DNA of 64,000 bases from Monoplex corrugatus. Its lineage: Eukaryota; Mollusca; Gastropoda; Littorinimorpha; Ranellidae. Of the stretch, positions 12,373-26,000 are shown one piece after another. Every line of letters begins with the position of its first letter. The first letter of the stretch is position 1. The stretch lies in contig JAPXFY010000026.1 of the NCBI GenBank assembly GCA_030674185.1, forward strand, positions 39,370,131-39,434,130, given 5' to 3'. Made by a program: the position numbers and the translations under genes. The notes beneath the pieces are model-generated. The model ran no database searches, was not told the origin of the DNA, and saw nothing but the letters and a program-made list of their open reading frames with translations.

Positions 12373-12899
12373 TAAGTCCTTTGCTGGCCAGAAAAGAAAA
12401 AAAAAACAACAAAAAACAAACAAAACACACACACACACACACAAAAAAAACCCCAACAATTGCGATCATATCATCAATCAGGCACCATTCCTCAAGAATT
12501 CAATGCACTCAAATCTCTATGTACGGTCTGGGTGGCCAATATACGGAGACTGAAAACAACACAGCCACCTATATATATAGTACTAGAGTTTACACACTCA
12601 AAACACAACTGTAAGAACAACGAATAAATTTCTTTTACGTTAAGTTCAGTTCTTTTGTTTGTTACACTGGACTTACCATTGTGACATCCGACCTACTCGA
12701 CCTGGAAGAAACAAGTCGCTGAAGTTCAACGCCACCCATCAGTTTTCTTTTTTGTAGGCAAACGTTTCTCTTTATTCTATGCAAGTAGATTTTTCTACAG
12801 AATTTTACTATGGACAACTCCTTTGTTGCAGTGAGATTTTCAACTGTTTACCGAATGCACGCTGCACACAGGATCTCACTTGACCGTCTCATCCAAAAC

Positions 12900-13045
12900 A
12901 TTAGCACCAAAACCAGCACTCAAAATCGAGTGGAGGGAGTAGGGAGGGGGAGGAGGGGGAGAAAATCCCTGTCTGGTCCCTGATCTGAACCCGAGTTTGT
13001 CACTTCCAAGGCAGGTATTTTAACCACTAAGCCACACTCTTCAAG
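12900..13045 (-). repeat. tRNA-derived SINE remnant
   Basis: Minus strand: TGGCTTAGTGGTTA (13034-13021) fits a Pol III A box and GGTTCAGATC (12991-12982) a B box, at tRNA-like spacing. No clover-leaf was confirmed, so it is not called a tRNA gene. Confidence 0.5.
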
Positions 13046-13732
13046 AAAAGTGGCAGCAGATCGTTTGGTGTTTGACGTGGTGTCATAAACAACAAGAAGT
13101 TACTTTGAGGTCTCAGATATGCTATCACAAGATACTGTCAGAAGAAACAAAGTCATCTGATGAACTGCAGATATGTCGTCATAAGAAGCAACAGTTATCT
13201 AGGGGCCATCAGATGTGACATAAAAAGAACCAACAGCATTATCTGGTGACTTTCAGGTATGCAGTCATAACAGGCAAAAACGTTGCTGGTGACTTTCTCA
13301 TATGACGTCAAAAGAAGCAACAGTTATCAGGTGACTTCCAAATATTACGTCAAAAGAGGCAATAAAGTTATCTGGTGACTTTCATGCATAACGCTGTATG
13401 AAGCAATAAATTTATGTAGTGATTTTCTGATGTCGTCATACGAAGCACTTAAGTTATCTAATGACCAAATATGATATCAAAAGAAACAATAAAGTTACCT
13501 GGTGAAATTCTGATATAACGTCATAAAATCAGCAAAGTTATCTGGTGACTTTGAGATATGATGTCATAAGAAGCGATAAATTCATCTAATGGCCTTTAAA
13601 TATGACATCAGAGGAAGCAATAAAGTTATCTGGTGACTTTCAAGTATGACATCATAAGAACCAATAATAGTGAATTTCATATATGACGTCAAAAGAAGCA
13701 TTACGCTTACCTAAAAAAATACACACCTCACA

Positions 13733-14195
13733 AAAAATTATTAAAAAATGGAAAAGAAAATTGAGTACACATATCAATGCATTCGCATACATAATCTACG
13801 GATATGCCCCTGGCGATGACCACTCCGTCCAATTCATCAACAGGGGATTTAAAAAAATACACCGGAATACAAATGTAAACATTACTAAGGACACTATAAC
13901 ACACATAAAAATGGCCTGAATTACCTAAAATTGCTTCTGCACATCACATTTCCTTAGAGCCAAAAATGCACGTAATACATGTACCCAATTATCAATCCTA
14001 AGAAAAAATATGGAAGACTTTATTGAGCACATACAGATGAATGGACCAGCAAGTCCGAAACTGATAGGAAATTAGAGAAAGCAAAGAACAAGACAGAAAC
14101 AAAAAGAGTGACAGAAAAGAGGAAACTTCTAGCACAGAATTTCCAGAAGGTGGGGATACTATTTATATAGAAAGAGACCTCGGCATCGCCTCGAG
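13733..14195 (-). repeat. family A retroposon inside the CRE-like array
   Basis: Lacks the TTTAAAC end but keeps the rest. Array units continue on both sides, so it inserted into the array or was copied along with it. Confidence 0.65.
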
Positions 14196-14385
14196 GGAAC
14201 TCTCAGGTATGACATCATAAGAACCAATAAAGTTGTTTGGTGATCTTCAGACACGTATGACGTTGTAAGATGCAACAAAGTTATCTAGTAAACTTCAGGT
14301 ATGAAATCATGAAATGCAAAAAAGTCATTGTTATCATTATAATCATCATTTTCATTATTACAATATTATTACAATTATCATTAAT

Positions 14386-14612
14386 ATTTAAAATCCAGCT
14401 GACTGCACACAGCCATGTCAGGACCATAACCATATCAAAACACACACGACTCGTTGATCCTGAAATAAAAACACGTTACACATATCAAAGTATTATCTAA
14501 GGATATGCCCTTGGCATTGACCGTTCCGCCCAACTTATCACCAGGGGGCAAAAAAAACAAAACACCAACAAAAAACAATGCTGAACACAACTGTAAATAT
14601 AACTAAACACAC
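14386..14612 (-). repeat. family A retroposon, diverged 3' part
   Basis: Reads ATCCAGCTGACTGCACACAG then CATATCAAAAC. It is more decayed than most copies and contains CA/AAC runs near its inner end. Confidence 0.6.
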
Positions 14613-14619
14613 TTAACCA

Positions 14620-15090
14620 TTATCATTATTCATTTAAAGCCCCAGCCAACTGTGCAGAGCCACATCAGGGACGTAACCATCTCGGAACATAAACACCTCG
14701 ATGACCTTTGAGAAAAAAAAACTCGAACAAGAAAATGTAATATATCAGTGCATTCGCACAGATAATCTAAAGATATGCCCCTTGCGTTGACCGTATATAA
14801 ATACTGACCTAAATTACCTGAAATCGCATCTGCTCATATTTCCACAGAGCCAAAAATGCACCAATACATAGCACCCAATCAACAGTCCTAACAGAGGGAA
14901 TGTAAGGCTATAGAGAACACAACGGAGAATGGACCAGCAAGGCAGAAAAGGATAGGAAGAGTTAACAGAAAGCAAAGAAACAAGGTAGAAACAAAGTGAG
15001 TGACAGAAAAGCCAATTTCTGGCACGGGCTTTCCTGAAGGTGATGGCACTGTTTATACTGAAAGAGCCCTCGGCATCGCCATTGAGGGTA
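14620..15090 (-). repeat. family A retroposon, internal deletion
   Basis: Both ends are recognisable (TTTAAAGCCCCAGCC and GGCATCGCC), but about 90 bp of the middle is gone. Confidence 0.65.
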
Positions 15091-16325
15091 GGAACGAAGT
15101 TACCTGATTATGCTTAGACTTGACATATATAAGAAGAAATACAGTTATCTAAATGACCTGTAGATATGATGTCACAAGATGTAATAAAGTTATATGGTGA
15201 CCTTCTGCTATGAGTCACAAAAAGTAACAAATTATTTGGTGATCTTCAGATGTGACGTCACAAAAACAAGTTATCTGGTGAATGTCAGATATGACGTCGT
15301 AAGAAGTAACAAAGTTATCAGGTGACCCTCACATATGTCGTCATAAGCAGTAACAAACGTTATCTGATGAATGTCAGTTACGAAATTGTCGGAGGCAACA
15401 AGATTATCTAATGACCTAATATGGCGTCATAAAAAGTAACAAACCTTATCTGATGACGTACAGATGACATTACAGAAACAAACAAGTCATCTGATGACGT
15501 TTGGATATGACGTCATAAGCACGACAAAGTTTTTTTTTGTGACCTTCACAATGTATCAAAACAGCAACAAGGTTTTTCGTGGTTTTGATCAAATCCACTC
15601 TTCACTTTGAGTTTCGCGTTCTCAGTCAAGACATCAGGCTCTTTAGTGTTTAGGACATCGTGTCGTGTACAATAAGTAAGAAGTTACGGACCCTGTGGCG
15701 ACATCAGAAGCAACATCATCCTGGTTTCAAGAGTAGCAGCAAGTCATTTCATGGTACCAAACGTGGAGTCACGAGAACAGCGACAAAACATTCAGCGGTC
15801 TTTGATGGAAAGTCATTAAAAATAAAGAAACTATATTTCGCCATCTGAAACGTAGTCATTTTAAGCAAGATATTTTAGTTCGACGTGAAGCCATTAGGAG
15901 CATTACGTTCTCTGGTGATCTAAGACATGAAGTCGTTAGAAAAGAGAAGCTATTTTGTGGTTTTGGATGCGAAGTCATTCGAGGTGAGAAGTCGTTTGGT
16001 GATCTTGGACGAGGATGTATTAGAAACATGAAGTTATTTCGTTGTCTTAAGACATGAAGACTGATGAAGTTACATAAAGTCATTAGAAACAAGCAGTTAT
16101 TTCGTGGTCCTGGATGTGAAGTCACTAAAAGCAAGAAGTTTTTCCGTGGTATTGGACGTGTAAGTCGTTAGTTGCGAAAAGTTATTTCATGATGTTAGAC
16201 GTGAAGTCCCCAGAAGCAAAAAGTTATTTCCAAGTTATTTCTGGCCTTGGATGTGAAGTCACTAAAAACAAAAAGTTATTTCGTGGTGCTGGACGTGTTG
16301 TAAGTCGTTAGAAGCACAAAAAAAG

Positions 16326-17011
16326 TTATTTCGTGGTCTTGGACGTGGTGTCCATCAACCCATACACAGTGCTTTCGTCGTTGCTCTCCAAGCTGCCAGA
16401 CGGGGCAGTGACTTCCACTTTCCCGCGAGAGGGCGCCAGCTGCAGGCGGGAGGGAGTGAAGGCAGTGTTGCCAGGTGGCAGGGAATGCAGGGCGCCCGAG
16501 GACAGGAAATCCCCACACATGGGCACAGCTCCGACACCACACCCTCCAGCCCCTCCCGCCCCGGCCACGGAGTAAGCAGGGCTGATGTCAGGGACGTTGG
16601 AGTAGTAGTGGTAGTAGGCCGGGGTAGCGCTGACACCGTCCCCGTAAGACCCCGACAAGGCCGACCCTCCCACACTCTCCCTCTCTCCGCTCAGAGAGTA
16701 GCGTGCCGGCATGGGCGTGGCCAGAGGGGCTGGGTTCCCCAGGGGGCTGTGCGACAAGAAGCCCGGCTCTACGGTCAGGTGAGCGGAGGCATACAGGCGC
16801 GGGATGGGGGGCAGCCCGCAGTCGTTGGAGGAAGACACTGGCATGGTGCCATGGCTCGGGGGGAGAGGAGGGAAGGTATGTGCGGAGCCTGCGGTAGATG
16901 AGGAGGCGGAGGAGGAGGTGTCGTAAAGGTGGGGGGCGGCGTAGTGCGAGGGCTGTAGGTAGGCAGGCAGGGTCATCGTGTTGGAGATGACCGTCTCCTC
17001 CCTCGCTATAC
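16326..17011 (-). CDS. sohlh2: sohlh2 exon 13 (C-terminal tail, stop)
   Basis: 686 nt, residues 531-758 and TAA at 16328-16326. The acceptor is GGCCTGTTCCAG. It opens with a Gly-Ile-Ala-Arg-Glu-Glu segment, then a long tail rich in Ser, Pro, Gly, Tyr and Ala ([33 protein letters not shown]). Such composition is typical of transactivation or disordered regions; no fold is predicted. It is clearly more GC-rich than its flanks. The last residues, about TTSKTTK, and the stop fall inside the first unit of the adjacent tandem array. No TTTATT (reverse-strand AATAAA) was noticed just downstream. Confidence 0.87.
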
Positions 17012-20000
17012 CTGGAACAGGCCGTTAGCACATTACGTCATAGTTCACCTCTGTTGGTTTGGGCGTCAGGCTGATGACGCTGGGTTCGTGTCTTTAACCC
17101 TTTTGATTCCTGTACCATATCTACAGTTTCAGTTTCAATTTCTCAAGATGACGTCTCCGAAAAAGTGTTTTAGCTACTTTCTTTGATGTAAAAAAAGCTT
17201 ACGATCAAGTTTGGCATAAACGTTTATTGTTCAAGCTAAAATCTGTTGGTTTATCTGGCAATATGTACAATTACATTAAATCTTTTTTTAGCTAATAGAA
17301 CAATACAGGCTAGAGTGGGAGCTAGTTATTCTACTTCACGGCGCCTCGACATGGGGATTCCACAAGGTTCAGTGATAGCACCTATTTTATTTAATATCCT
17401 TATATAGGATCTTCCTAAAGCTTTTTCAAATCGTGTTGTTTTAGTACAGCATGCTGATGATATATGCACTTGGATGAATATCACTTTAAAAAAGACAACT
17501 CCACAGAGAACACGGAATTACATCAGGAAATTGTATCAAATTGATCTTGATAACCTTGGAAACTATATGTTAGAAAATGGTCTATCGTTAACCAGAAGAA
17601 CAAGAAAATCAATGCAAGCGCATCTCCAACAAGACAACACAAAACAAAACAAGCGCAAATTTTCGGCGCTTGTTTTGTTTTGTGTTGTCTTGTTGGAGAT
17701 GCGCTTGCATTGATTTTCTTGTTCTTCTGGTTTGTGTTTGCTTGGGCGCAGGCAGTCACTCTTGTTTTGGGTCTATCGTTGTCGGCAGAAAAAACTAACA
17801 TGATGCTGTTTGATCCTGGTGGTAACTCAAATAACTTGCCTACTTTCAAATTGCTTGGTGAAGTGTTAAATTACAAACAGGTCGTAAAATTTCTGGGAGT
17901 TTACATCACTTCGAAATTAAACTGGAATGTTCATTTTGATTATACTTTAACAAAAGCACGAAAAACCTTAAATTTTCTAAAGATAATAAGCAAATTACCC
18001 TGGGGAATGGATACAAATATACTGATTCATCTGTCAACAGCGCTGGTCAGGTCTAAATTATCCTACGCGCAAGAAGTTTTTTTCAATGCACCTAAATATT
18101 TACTAAAAAAGATTCAGAACTTGGACTGCAAAAGTCTTAAAATTGCACTAGGTGTACCAACTCATGCTTCTACTCTGGAAACGTACAAAGTTGCTGGAAT
18201 TCTACCTCTAAACAACCATCGTGAGCTAGCTACATCAAAGTTTGCAATTAGAACTACTTCACAAGCGAATAATTTTGTGAGCAAAGAAATTAAAATCAGG
18301 TCTGATATTGACTTTCCAAAACGAGCAGAAAACATTTCATCACAAATTACAACCGCAACTTACATATCTGACCTGATCAAACAATCCAGCATAACTATGG
18401 ATGAAATAGCCGAAAAACCAATGTTAACGCCTATCCCTACATGGGAAATGCTAAAGGCCACGTTTGATCTCGATTATGCAGACGTTAAAAAAGATGATAA
18501 TGTCAACATTACGCTATCCACAGCTTGTGAACACATCGATGAAAAGTACCGTACCCACCTCCACATTTTTACTGATGGGTCAGTCTTAGCAAATCAGAGC
18601 GCTGGAGCAGCGTTTTATGTTCCAAAATTTAACATTAAAAAGTCTTTTTTCATTGGGGCAAATGTATCTATATACACAGCAGAATTGGTCGCTGTTGTTC
18701 AAACGTTGCATTATTTAATAAGCCTTCGGCCTGTGCCTTTCAAAGTAGTTCTGTTTGTTGATTCAAAATCTGTATTATATGCCTTACAGTCTTTTGATAC
18801 AGACACAAGACCTGATTTAATAATTGAGGCAAATCATCTAATACACTGTTTAAAGATAAATGGCTCGGAAATCAGTTTATGCTGGGTGCCTTCTCACGTT
18901 GGTCTTCACGGCAACAACGTAGTTGACAGAGCAGCTAAATCCGGTGCACTCCGTTTTGAAAATTCCATAGAATTACATGTTAACACCTCGGTAAAAGAAG
19001 CTTACAACTCGCTAGAATTAGCATCATGGATTCGATTTCATGAACATTTAAATGAAAAATTTGTGTCTCAAAAAAGAATCAAACTTTCAGTTCAAAATAT
19101 CTGTAAAAAATTGCAGTATTCTTCGATATATCATTTGAGATTAATTGTTACCACATATTTTCGTATTCAACTGAACGCTTTGAAAACAAAATATTGTAAA
19201 AACGTTTTATGTATTTGCGGTGAACAATTCACATTGTATCACTGTTTGTTTTACTGCAGAAAGCTTCGTTATTTTTTACCAAAGATGTTTACACAAACAC
19301 AAGGAAACTATCTTGAAAAGCATTTTAAAGAAGTGATATCAGATCAAGTTCTGTTAGTTAAAATTTCAGAATCATTGGTTCACAGTCCTGTTAATGCGTT
19401 ACTTTAAGGTTATTATTTTAATTATCATTATCTTATTTTGTTTTGTTTTGCTTTTTATGACGATTTTTCTTTTACATTTCATGTTAGCGTTGTTCTAGTT
19501 TCATTTCTCTGATCATCCATATCATTTTTTCTAAATCTTACCGATTCCTTTTAATTTTTTTTCCGTCTCTTACTCTGTTCCCTTCTTTCCCCTCCTCCCT
19601 CCCCTCCCCCCCCCCCCCAAAAAAAAAAAATCATCCTCCATGCCATTTTTATCCGTCTAATATCACTTATAGTGAAAAGATGTTAAATCAAGGAACGATG
19701 AATTCCACATGCACTAACATCACAGGTGCCATGTGACGGAGAAGATCCACAACGATCACAGCACAAGCCTTAGGCCTGCACATAAACCGACGAGTTGGCC
19801 AGGTCCTGAGGTCCTACCTAGATAGTTCCATAACCCTGGTGTCGGACATGAGCGAGGAAACAAAGACCTCAACTTTTCCCGGGCCCAGCACCACGAAGGC
19901 GGCACCCATCCCCTCTCCTCGCTTAAAATTCATATTCATATTTCTGTACCTAGACTTCAGAAAGGCAAGAAGGCTAATTGGTCTTTAAAGGGTGGAACCT

Positions 20001-23000
20001 GGAAAATCAACCTATCTCTCCAATGTTTTTTTTACAAAGGCAGCCGGGCAATGCCCTGCTCTTCACGATTTTCAACTGCTGTGCGATCTTTAACGTGCGC
20101 AGCAAGATGGAACACGGGTCCGACTCGTGTTTTGTCCCCTTCCAAACGACTAGACGGTCAGTTCGATTTTCTGGTCAAACGGAGGAGAAAAGTCGAGGTC
20201 TCTACAATGATAGGCTGATACAATACCAGTATAAAATAATTATAGACTACGTAAAACATAGGCAAGGTAGAGCCTCAGGACCTGGCCAGCTCATGGCTTT
20301 ATGTGCAAGCTTAAGGCTTGTGCCATAATCACCATACACATGGCACCTGTGACGTTAGTGCATATGGAATTCGTTCCAAGCACGGAGGCGTCATCTTGAG
20401 AAACTGAAACTGAAACTGACACGGATACTCAGAACATGTAAAAAATCTCCTACCTCTTTCTTTGTTCTCCACAAGATACAGGCCCGACACGCCCTGACTC
20501 CCAGGGGACGTCAGCACACTCTGATGCGCACTACGTTTGGCCACCTTGCCCCCTCGTGACCCTACACCATTCCCTGCAAACAAGGTCAACTTCGGTGGGT
20601 CTAGTCTCTCTCTCTGTCCCCCCCCCCTCTCTCTCTCTCATACACACACACACACACACAAACACTTTCCCTCTTCACTTCCCCATGCCCCCACTTCACA
20701 ACTGTTCATCTTTAATTCTGGCATTGTTTATTCAAATTCATGTGCGTGTTGTATCTTAGTCAAATTTTAAAGTCTTATCGAAAGTCTATCCTTTTATTTT
20801 CATTACACCGCTACTCCCTAATAATATTAGTAACTAACTTGCAGCTTTGCAAAAAGTGTAAATGTGTACATATCCAAAAACAGTAGAAAAATTGTAGTTT
20901 TTGGTTTTGATCCAAACACGAACCAGTCCGATTAAATCAAAACATGAGGGATACCTCACTGGAGCGATCATTAGTCCATGACCACAAGTGTCATAAACAA
21001 TGAGTCACGATACATTTTCCCAAACTAAAAGCAGACGTACAATTATCTTATACAGTTACCAATATAGCAAAGAGCCCTGAAACACACCTGGAGTACCATA
21101 CAGAGGCTGGCCTCGTGTAAACAGAAGTAGAGGATCTTCGTTGCTGCCCTTCATGCAAGTGTCATGATGGGCAGTAAGTAATACTGTTATACAAAAATTT
21201 AGTAAATAGTGAGAAAACTGATAGAATAAAACTCTATACAGCATATGTCGAAACAGTCTACTGACATCAACAGTAGTAACAATGAAACAGTAATGGTGAC
21301 ATCAACAACAGAAACAATGACATCCCTGAGACTGTTACTGTTATTGTTGTTTACATCCCAGCCGACTGCACAGAGCCATATCAGTGCTTTAACCGTTTCA
21401 AAACATATACAATACTTCAACAGGTAAAAAAGGAAACGAAAATTAAATACACACATCAATGCATTTGCGCACATAATCCAAGGAGATGCCCCTGGCGTTG
21501 ACCACTCCGTCCAATTTATCGCACAGGGGATTAAAAAAAACATACCAGAATACAAACTAAAACATAAATATGCACACTAAAACATATATAAAAACGGGCC
21601 TAAATTATCTAAAATTGCTTCCGCATATCTCATTTCCTAGAGCCAAAAATGCACTTAATACATGTACCCAATTATCTATCCTAAAAAAAACAACTTAAGA
21701 CTTTACTGAACACATACAGCTAAATGGACCAGCAAGGCAGAAAATGACAGGAAGAAATGACAGAAAGCAAAGGAACAAGGAAGAAACAAAGAGAGTGACA
21801 GAAAAGAGGAAATTTCTAGCACAGAATTTCCAGAAGGTAGGTATAATATTTATGCAGAAAGAGCCCCCGGCATCCCCATGGGGAAATCCCTGAAACTGAC
21901 CTCGTGAACTAAGGGTGCACACAGGACTGGCCACCACACCACGTGAAGAGGCACGTGTCACCAACCCGGCCCTGCGAACTGAATAATACAAAATATCGTC
22001 AAGCCAGTCATAACCTTTTATTCATTTGTTTGTTCGTTCGTTAATTTATTGCGTGACCAACACAACTGCCTGTAATTTATCTTAAATCCAACAGCAAACA
22101 GAGATCAGTTCGTCTTTCGGTACACGCCATGAAATGCAAAACTTGAGTCTTCAAAATCACACACAAAAATTCCCCTTGAATGCATGCATGTACGGTATGT
22201 ATGGATGTATATGTTTCGGGAGAATACTTTCGGTTCGGCCCTTTCATGTTGCGCGTATGCGCGGACCTATTTGTGGGTGACAACTCTCATTTTGTCTGTC
22301 TTGATTACTGTAACGCTCTCCTTACTGGACTACCAGCTTCTTCTCTCCTGTGTCTGCAACGCATACAAAACATAGCGGCTCGTCTCGTCCTCTTAAAATA
22401 AACTGAATATTAGCTGAGTATCTTGTGTTACAAATCTATTCACCAGTCTGCTCCATTATATCTTTGTGACAACATAAACATTCATACGCCAACTCACACT
22501 TTGCGCTCAGATTCACTCTTTCCCTTTAGGTCCCTATATTTACACTATCAAGAGTTGGCCAGCGCTCTTTTGCCGTCTCAGGACCGTCAATCTGCAATAG
22601 ACTTCCGCTCTGCCTTCGCCTAACACGTATCCTTTCTGCTTTTAAGTCCAATTTTAAAAGACACCTCTTTTCCCAACAATGAATTCTTCAACTACTTTTT
22701 CCCCCTCAGTCTGTGTATTAAATGTTGTAAGATGGTCTTTGTCGATTGTATGCGTATGCCTGGTGCGCGAGTGTACTTTGATTTGAATTGTCAAGATCTG
22801 GCGCCATATAGATACTGTTATTATATTATTATTATTGTACTTATTATCATTAATATCATTATTACACAGTTACACAGAATTCATATTTTGGAGAAAAAAA
22901 ATGCTTGTCTAGTGAGGCACCGAGTCTGTCATAGTGTCATCAGTTGTTTGGAAGGTGGCACGGATGGGGTGGAGGAAACACATAAATGGTATATAGGTCA

Positions 23001-26000
23001 CTGCTGGCGCCAAGTTCTCTTCAGTAGACACCAAGTCCACTGTGGCCTGCGTATGACTACTGCTTACTGTCAGTGCTCACCACATCTTACTTGCCGTCAG
23101 GGCTCACCATAACTGTCAGTGCTCACCATAATGTACTGTCAGAGCTCACCATAATGTACCGTCATGACTCACCATAATGTATCGTCAGGACTCAAAATAA
23201 TGTACCGTCATGGCTCACCATAATGTACCGTCATGGCTCACCATAATGTACCGTCATGACTCACCATAATGTACCGTCATGACTCACCATAATGTACCGT
23301 CATGACTCACCATAATGTACTGTCATGGCTCACCATAATGTACCGTCATGACATCATAATGTACTGTCATGGCTCACCATAATGTACTGTCATGGCTCAC
23401 CATAATGTACTGTGAGGGCTCACCATAATGTACTGTGAGGGCTCACCATAATGTACTGTGAGGGCTCACCATAATGTACTGTGAGGGCTCACCATAATGA
23501 ATTGTCAGAGCTCACCACATCTTTCTTACTGTCAGAGCTCACATCTTGCTGAAATGGCTTACCATAACACAGTCATGGCTCACCACTACGTACTGTAATG
23601 GCTCACCACATCTTACTGTCAGCTCACCACACCCTGATGTCAGGCCTCACCATAACTTACAGTCAGGGCTTTACAGTCAGGGCTCACCATAACTTACAGT
23701 CAGGGCTCACCATAACCTACTGTCAGGGCTCATCATAACTTACTGTCAGGGTTCACCATAACTGTCATGACTCACCATAACTTACTGTCAGGGTTCACCA
23801 TAACTTACTGTCAGGACTCACCATAACTTACTGTCAGGACTCACCACAACTGTCATGACTCACCATAACTTACCGTCAGGGTTCACCATAACTTTCTGTC
23901 AGGGCTCACCATAACTTACTGTCAGGACCCACCATAACTTACTATCAGGACTCACCACAACTGTCAGGACTCACCATAACTTACTGTCAGGGACTCACCA
24001 TAACTTACTGTCAGGGTCACATAACTTACTGTCAGGACTCACCATAACTTACTGTCAGGGCTCACCATAAGTACTGTCAGGGCTCACCATAACTTACTGT
24101 CATGACTCACCATAACTTACTGCCAGCGCTCACCATAACTTACCGTCAGGACTCACCATAACTTACTGTCAGGGCTCACCATAACTTACTGTCAGGGCTC
24201 ACCATAACTTACTCTCAGGGCTCACCATAACTGTCAGGGCTCACCATAACTTACTGTCAGGGTTCATCATAACTTACTGTCAGGGTTTACCATAACGTAC
24301 TTTCATTCTTTGTTACATAGGGTATTCTTTATTGGTGATCGTTTGTGTACGTAATATATTCTGTATTGTTGACAATGCTCTGTGAATCTACTCATTTTTA
24401 TTACATAGGTTGGCGTTTTACTTATTCATTTTTTAAAATTTATTTTCCTGTAGTCATCGTTTCGTCTTTCATCTGTCTAAGAAGTCGAATTGCAGCAGTC
24501 TTGTCCATATCTACGACACTGTGAAGATTCATTTAGCTATAGGATTATACATGACTTATACATGAGCTCGATACATTTCATTTTCTGCTTTGTGGTTGTT
24601 ATTTCTTATTAAACCCCGCCGACTGCGTAGAACCATATCAGGGCTATAACCGTTTCAAACAATACACCATACTTCAACCGGAAAACCAAGTTAAGAAAAT
24701 TCAGTACACATAATAATGCATTCGCGCACACAATCTACGGAGATGCCCCTGGCGTCGACCATTCCGTCCAATTTAACGCACAGGGGATTTAAACAACAAA
24801 TTTGATACAAATTTAAACATAACTAAGGTCACTAAAGCATACATAAAAACGGGCCTAAATTACCTAAAATTGCTTCCGCTTATCATGTCCCTAGAGCCAA
24901 ACATGCACTTAATACAAGTACCAAATTATCACTCCTAAAAAGAAAGTACACAAAACTTTATCAAACTCAACCGATGAATGGACCAGCAAGGCAAACAATG
25001 ATAGGGAGAAATAACAGAAAGCAAAGAAACAAGGCAGAAACAAACAGAGTAACAGAAAAGAGGAAATTTCTGGCACATAATTTCCAGAAGGTGGGGATAC
25101 TATTAATACTGAAAGAGCCCCCGGCATCCCCACGGGGGGTTGCTTTGTGGAAAATAATTGAATTAAAAAGTGGAAGAATAAATTGTACCTCTGAATGCAA
25201 CCCAGTGTAAGCACACATTTTACCCCATCTGTCCCCTTTCACGCTCTTCAGTTTTCTCATCCTTTGACTAATCATGCCAACAGCTGCTGTCGTGAGAGAA
25301 ACAAACAGAACGTGAAAGAATCACAGAGAGAAAACAGATGTACCTTGTGTCTTGCAGAGCAGCAGAACGGATGGGAGAGGCAGTGTTGCGTCTGGAACCC
25401 CGCCCTCGTCCACCCCGGGTACCACGCCCACACGACATGTGCGCGCGGCCCGCACGAGCGGGAGGTGAGTTGCTGCCCTTGGTCATGATGTCTAAAACCT
25501 GTTGACATCACTCCATACCCGTCAGCCTTTCCGCCCTGTCAAGTCAATTGAAGTTACTTAGAACTTACCCGACCTGCTTAGGCCTACTGCATCAGGCTTT
25601 CACCATTACCCGACCTGCTTAGGCCTACTGCATCAGGGCTGTCACCATTACCCGACTGCTTAGGCCTACTACATTAGGGCTGTCACCATTACCTGACTGC
25701 TTAGGCCTACTACATTAGGGCTGTCACCATTACCCGACTGCTTAGGCCTACTACATTAGGGCTGTCACCATTACCCGACTGCTTAGGCCTACTACATTAG
25801 GGCTGTCACCATTACCTGACTGCTTAGGCCTACTGCATCAGGGCCATCACCATTACCCGACTGCTTAGGCTACTACATCAGGGCTGTCACCATTACCCGA
25901 CTGCTTAGGCCTACTACATTAGGGCTGTCACCATTACCCGACTGCTTAGGCCTACTACATCAGGGCTGTCACCATTACCCGACTGCTTAGGCCTACTACA

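Larger units (their letters stand above)
13070..16375. repeat. decayed tandem array with TGACGTCA motifs, reaching the sohlh2 stop
   Basis: Units of roughly 45-60 bp with the core GTTATCTGGTGACTTTCAGA, TATGACGTCATAAGAAGCAA fill 13090-13720, 14196-14330 and 15095-15545. A related form (GAAGTTATTTCGTGGTCTTG, GACGTGAAGTCATTAGAAGC) fills 15590-16375. Perfect CRE palindromes stand at 13303, 13684, 15253 and 15508. Three family A copies interrupt the array. The last unit covers the terminal codons of exon 13. Confidence 0.8.

Noticed and set aside
16485..16901. 138-codon plus-strand frame and other frames over exon 13
   Set aside because: They overlap the GC-rich sohlh2 exon, which is in phase with twelve other exons; GC-rich exons often leave other frames open.
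17680..17769. N-terminal 30 codons of the long frame running to 19407
   Set aside because: They come from the hairpin insertion; the genuine RT reading enters from upstream through [11 protein letters not shown] once the insertion is removed.
23079..24305. Could be a CRISPR-like array of short repeats
   Set aside because: Units are contiguous 24-bp tandem repeats with no unique spacers, in a eukaryotic intron, and no cas genes are present.
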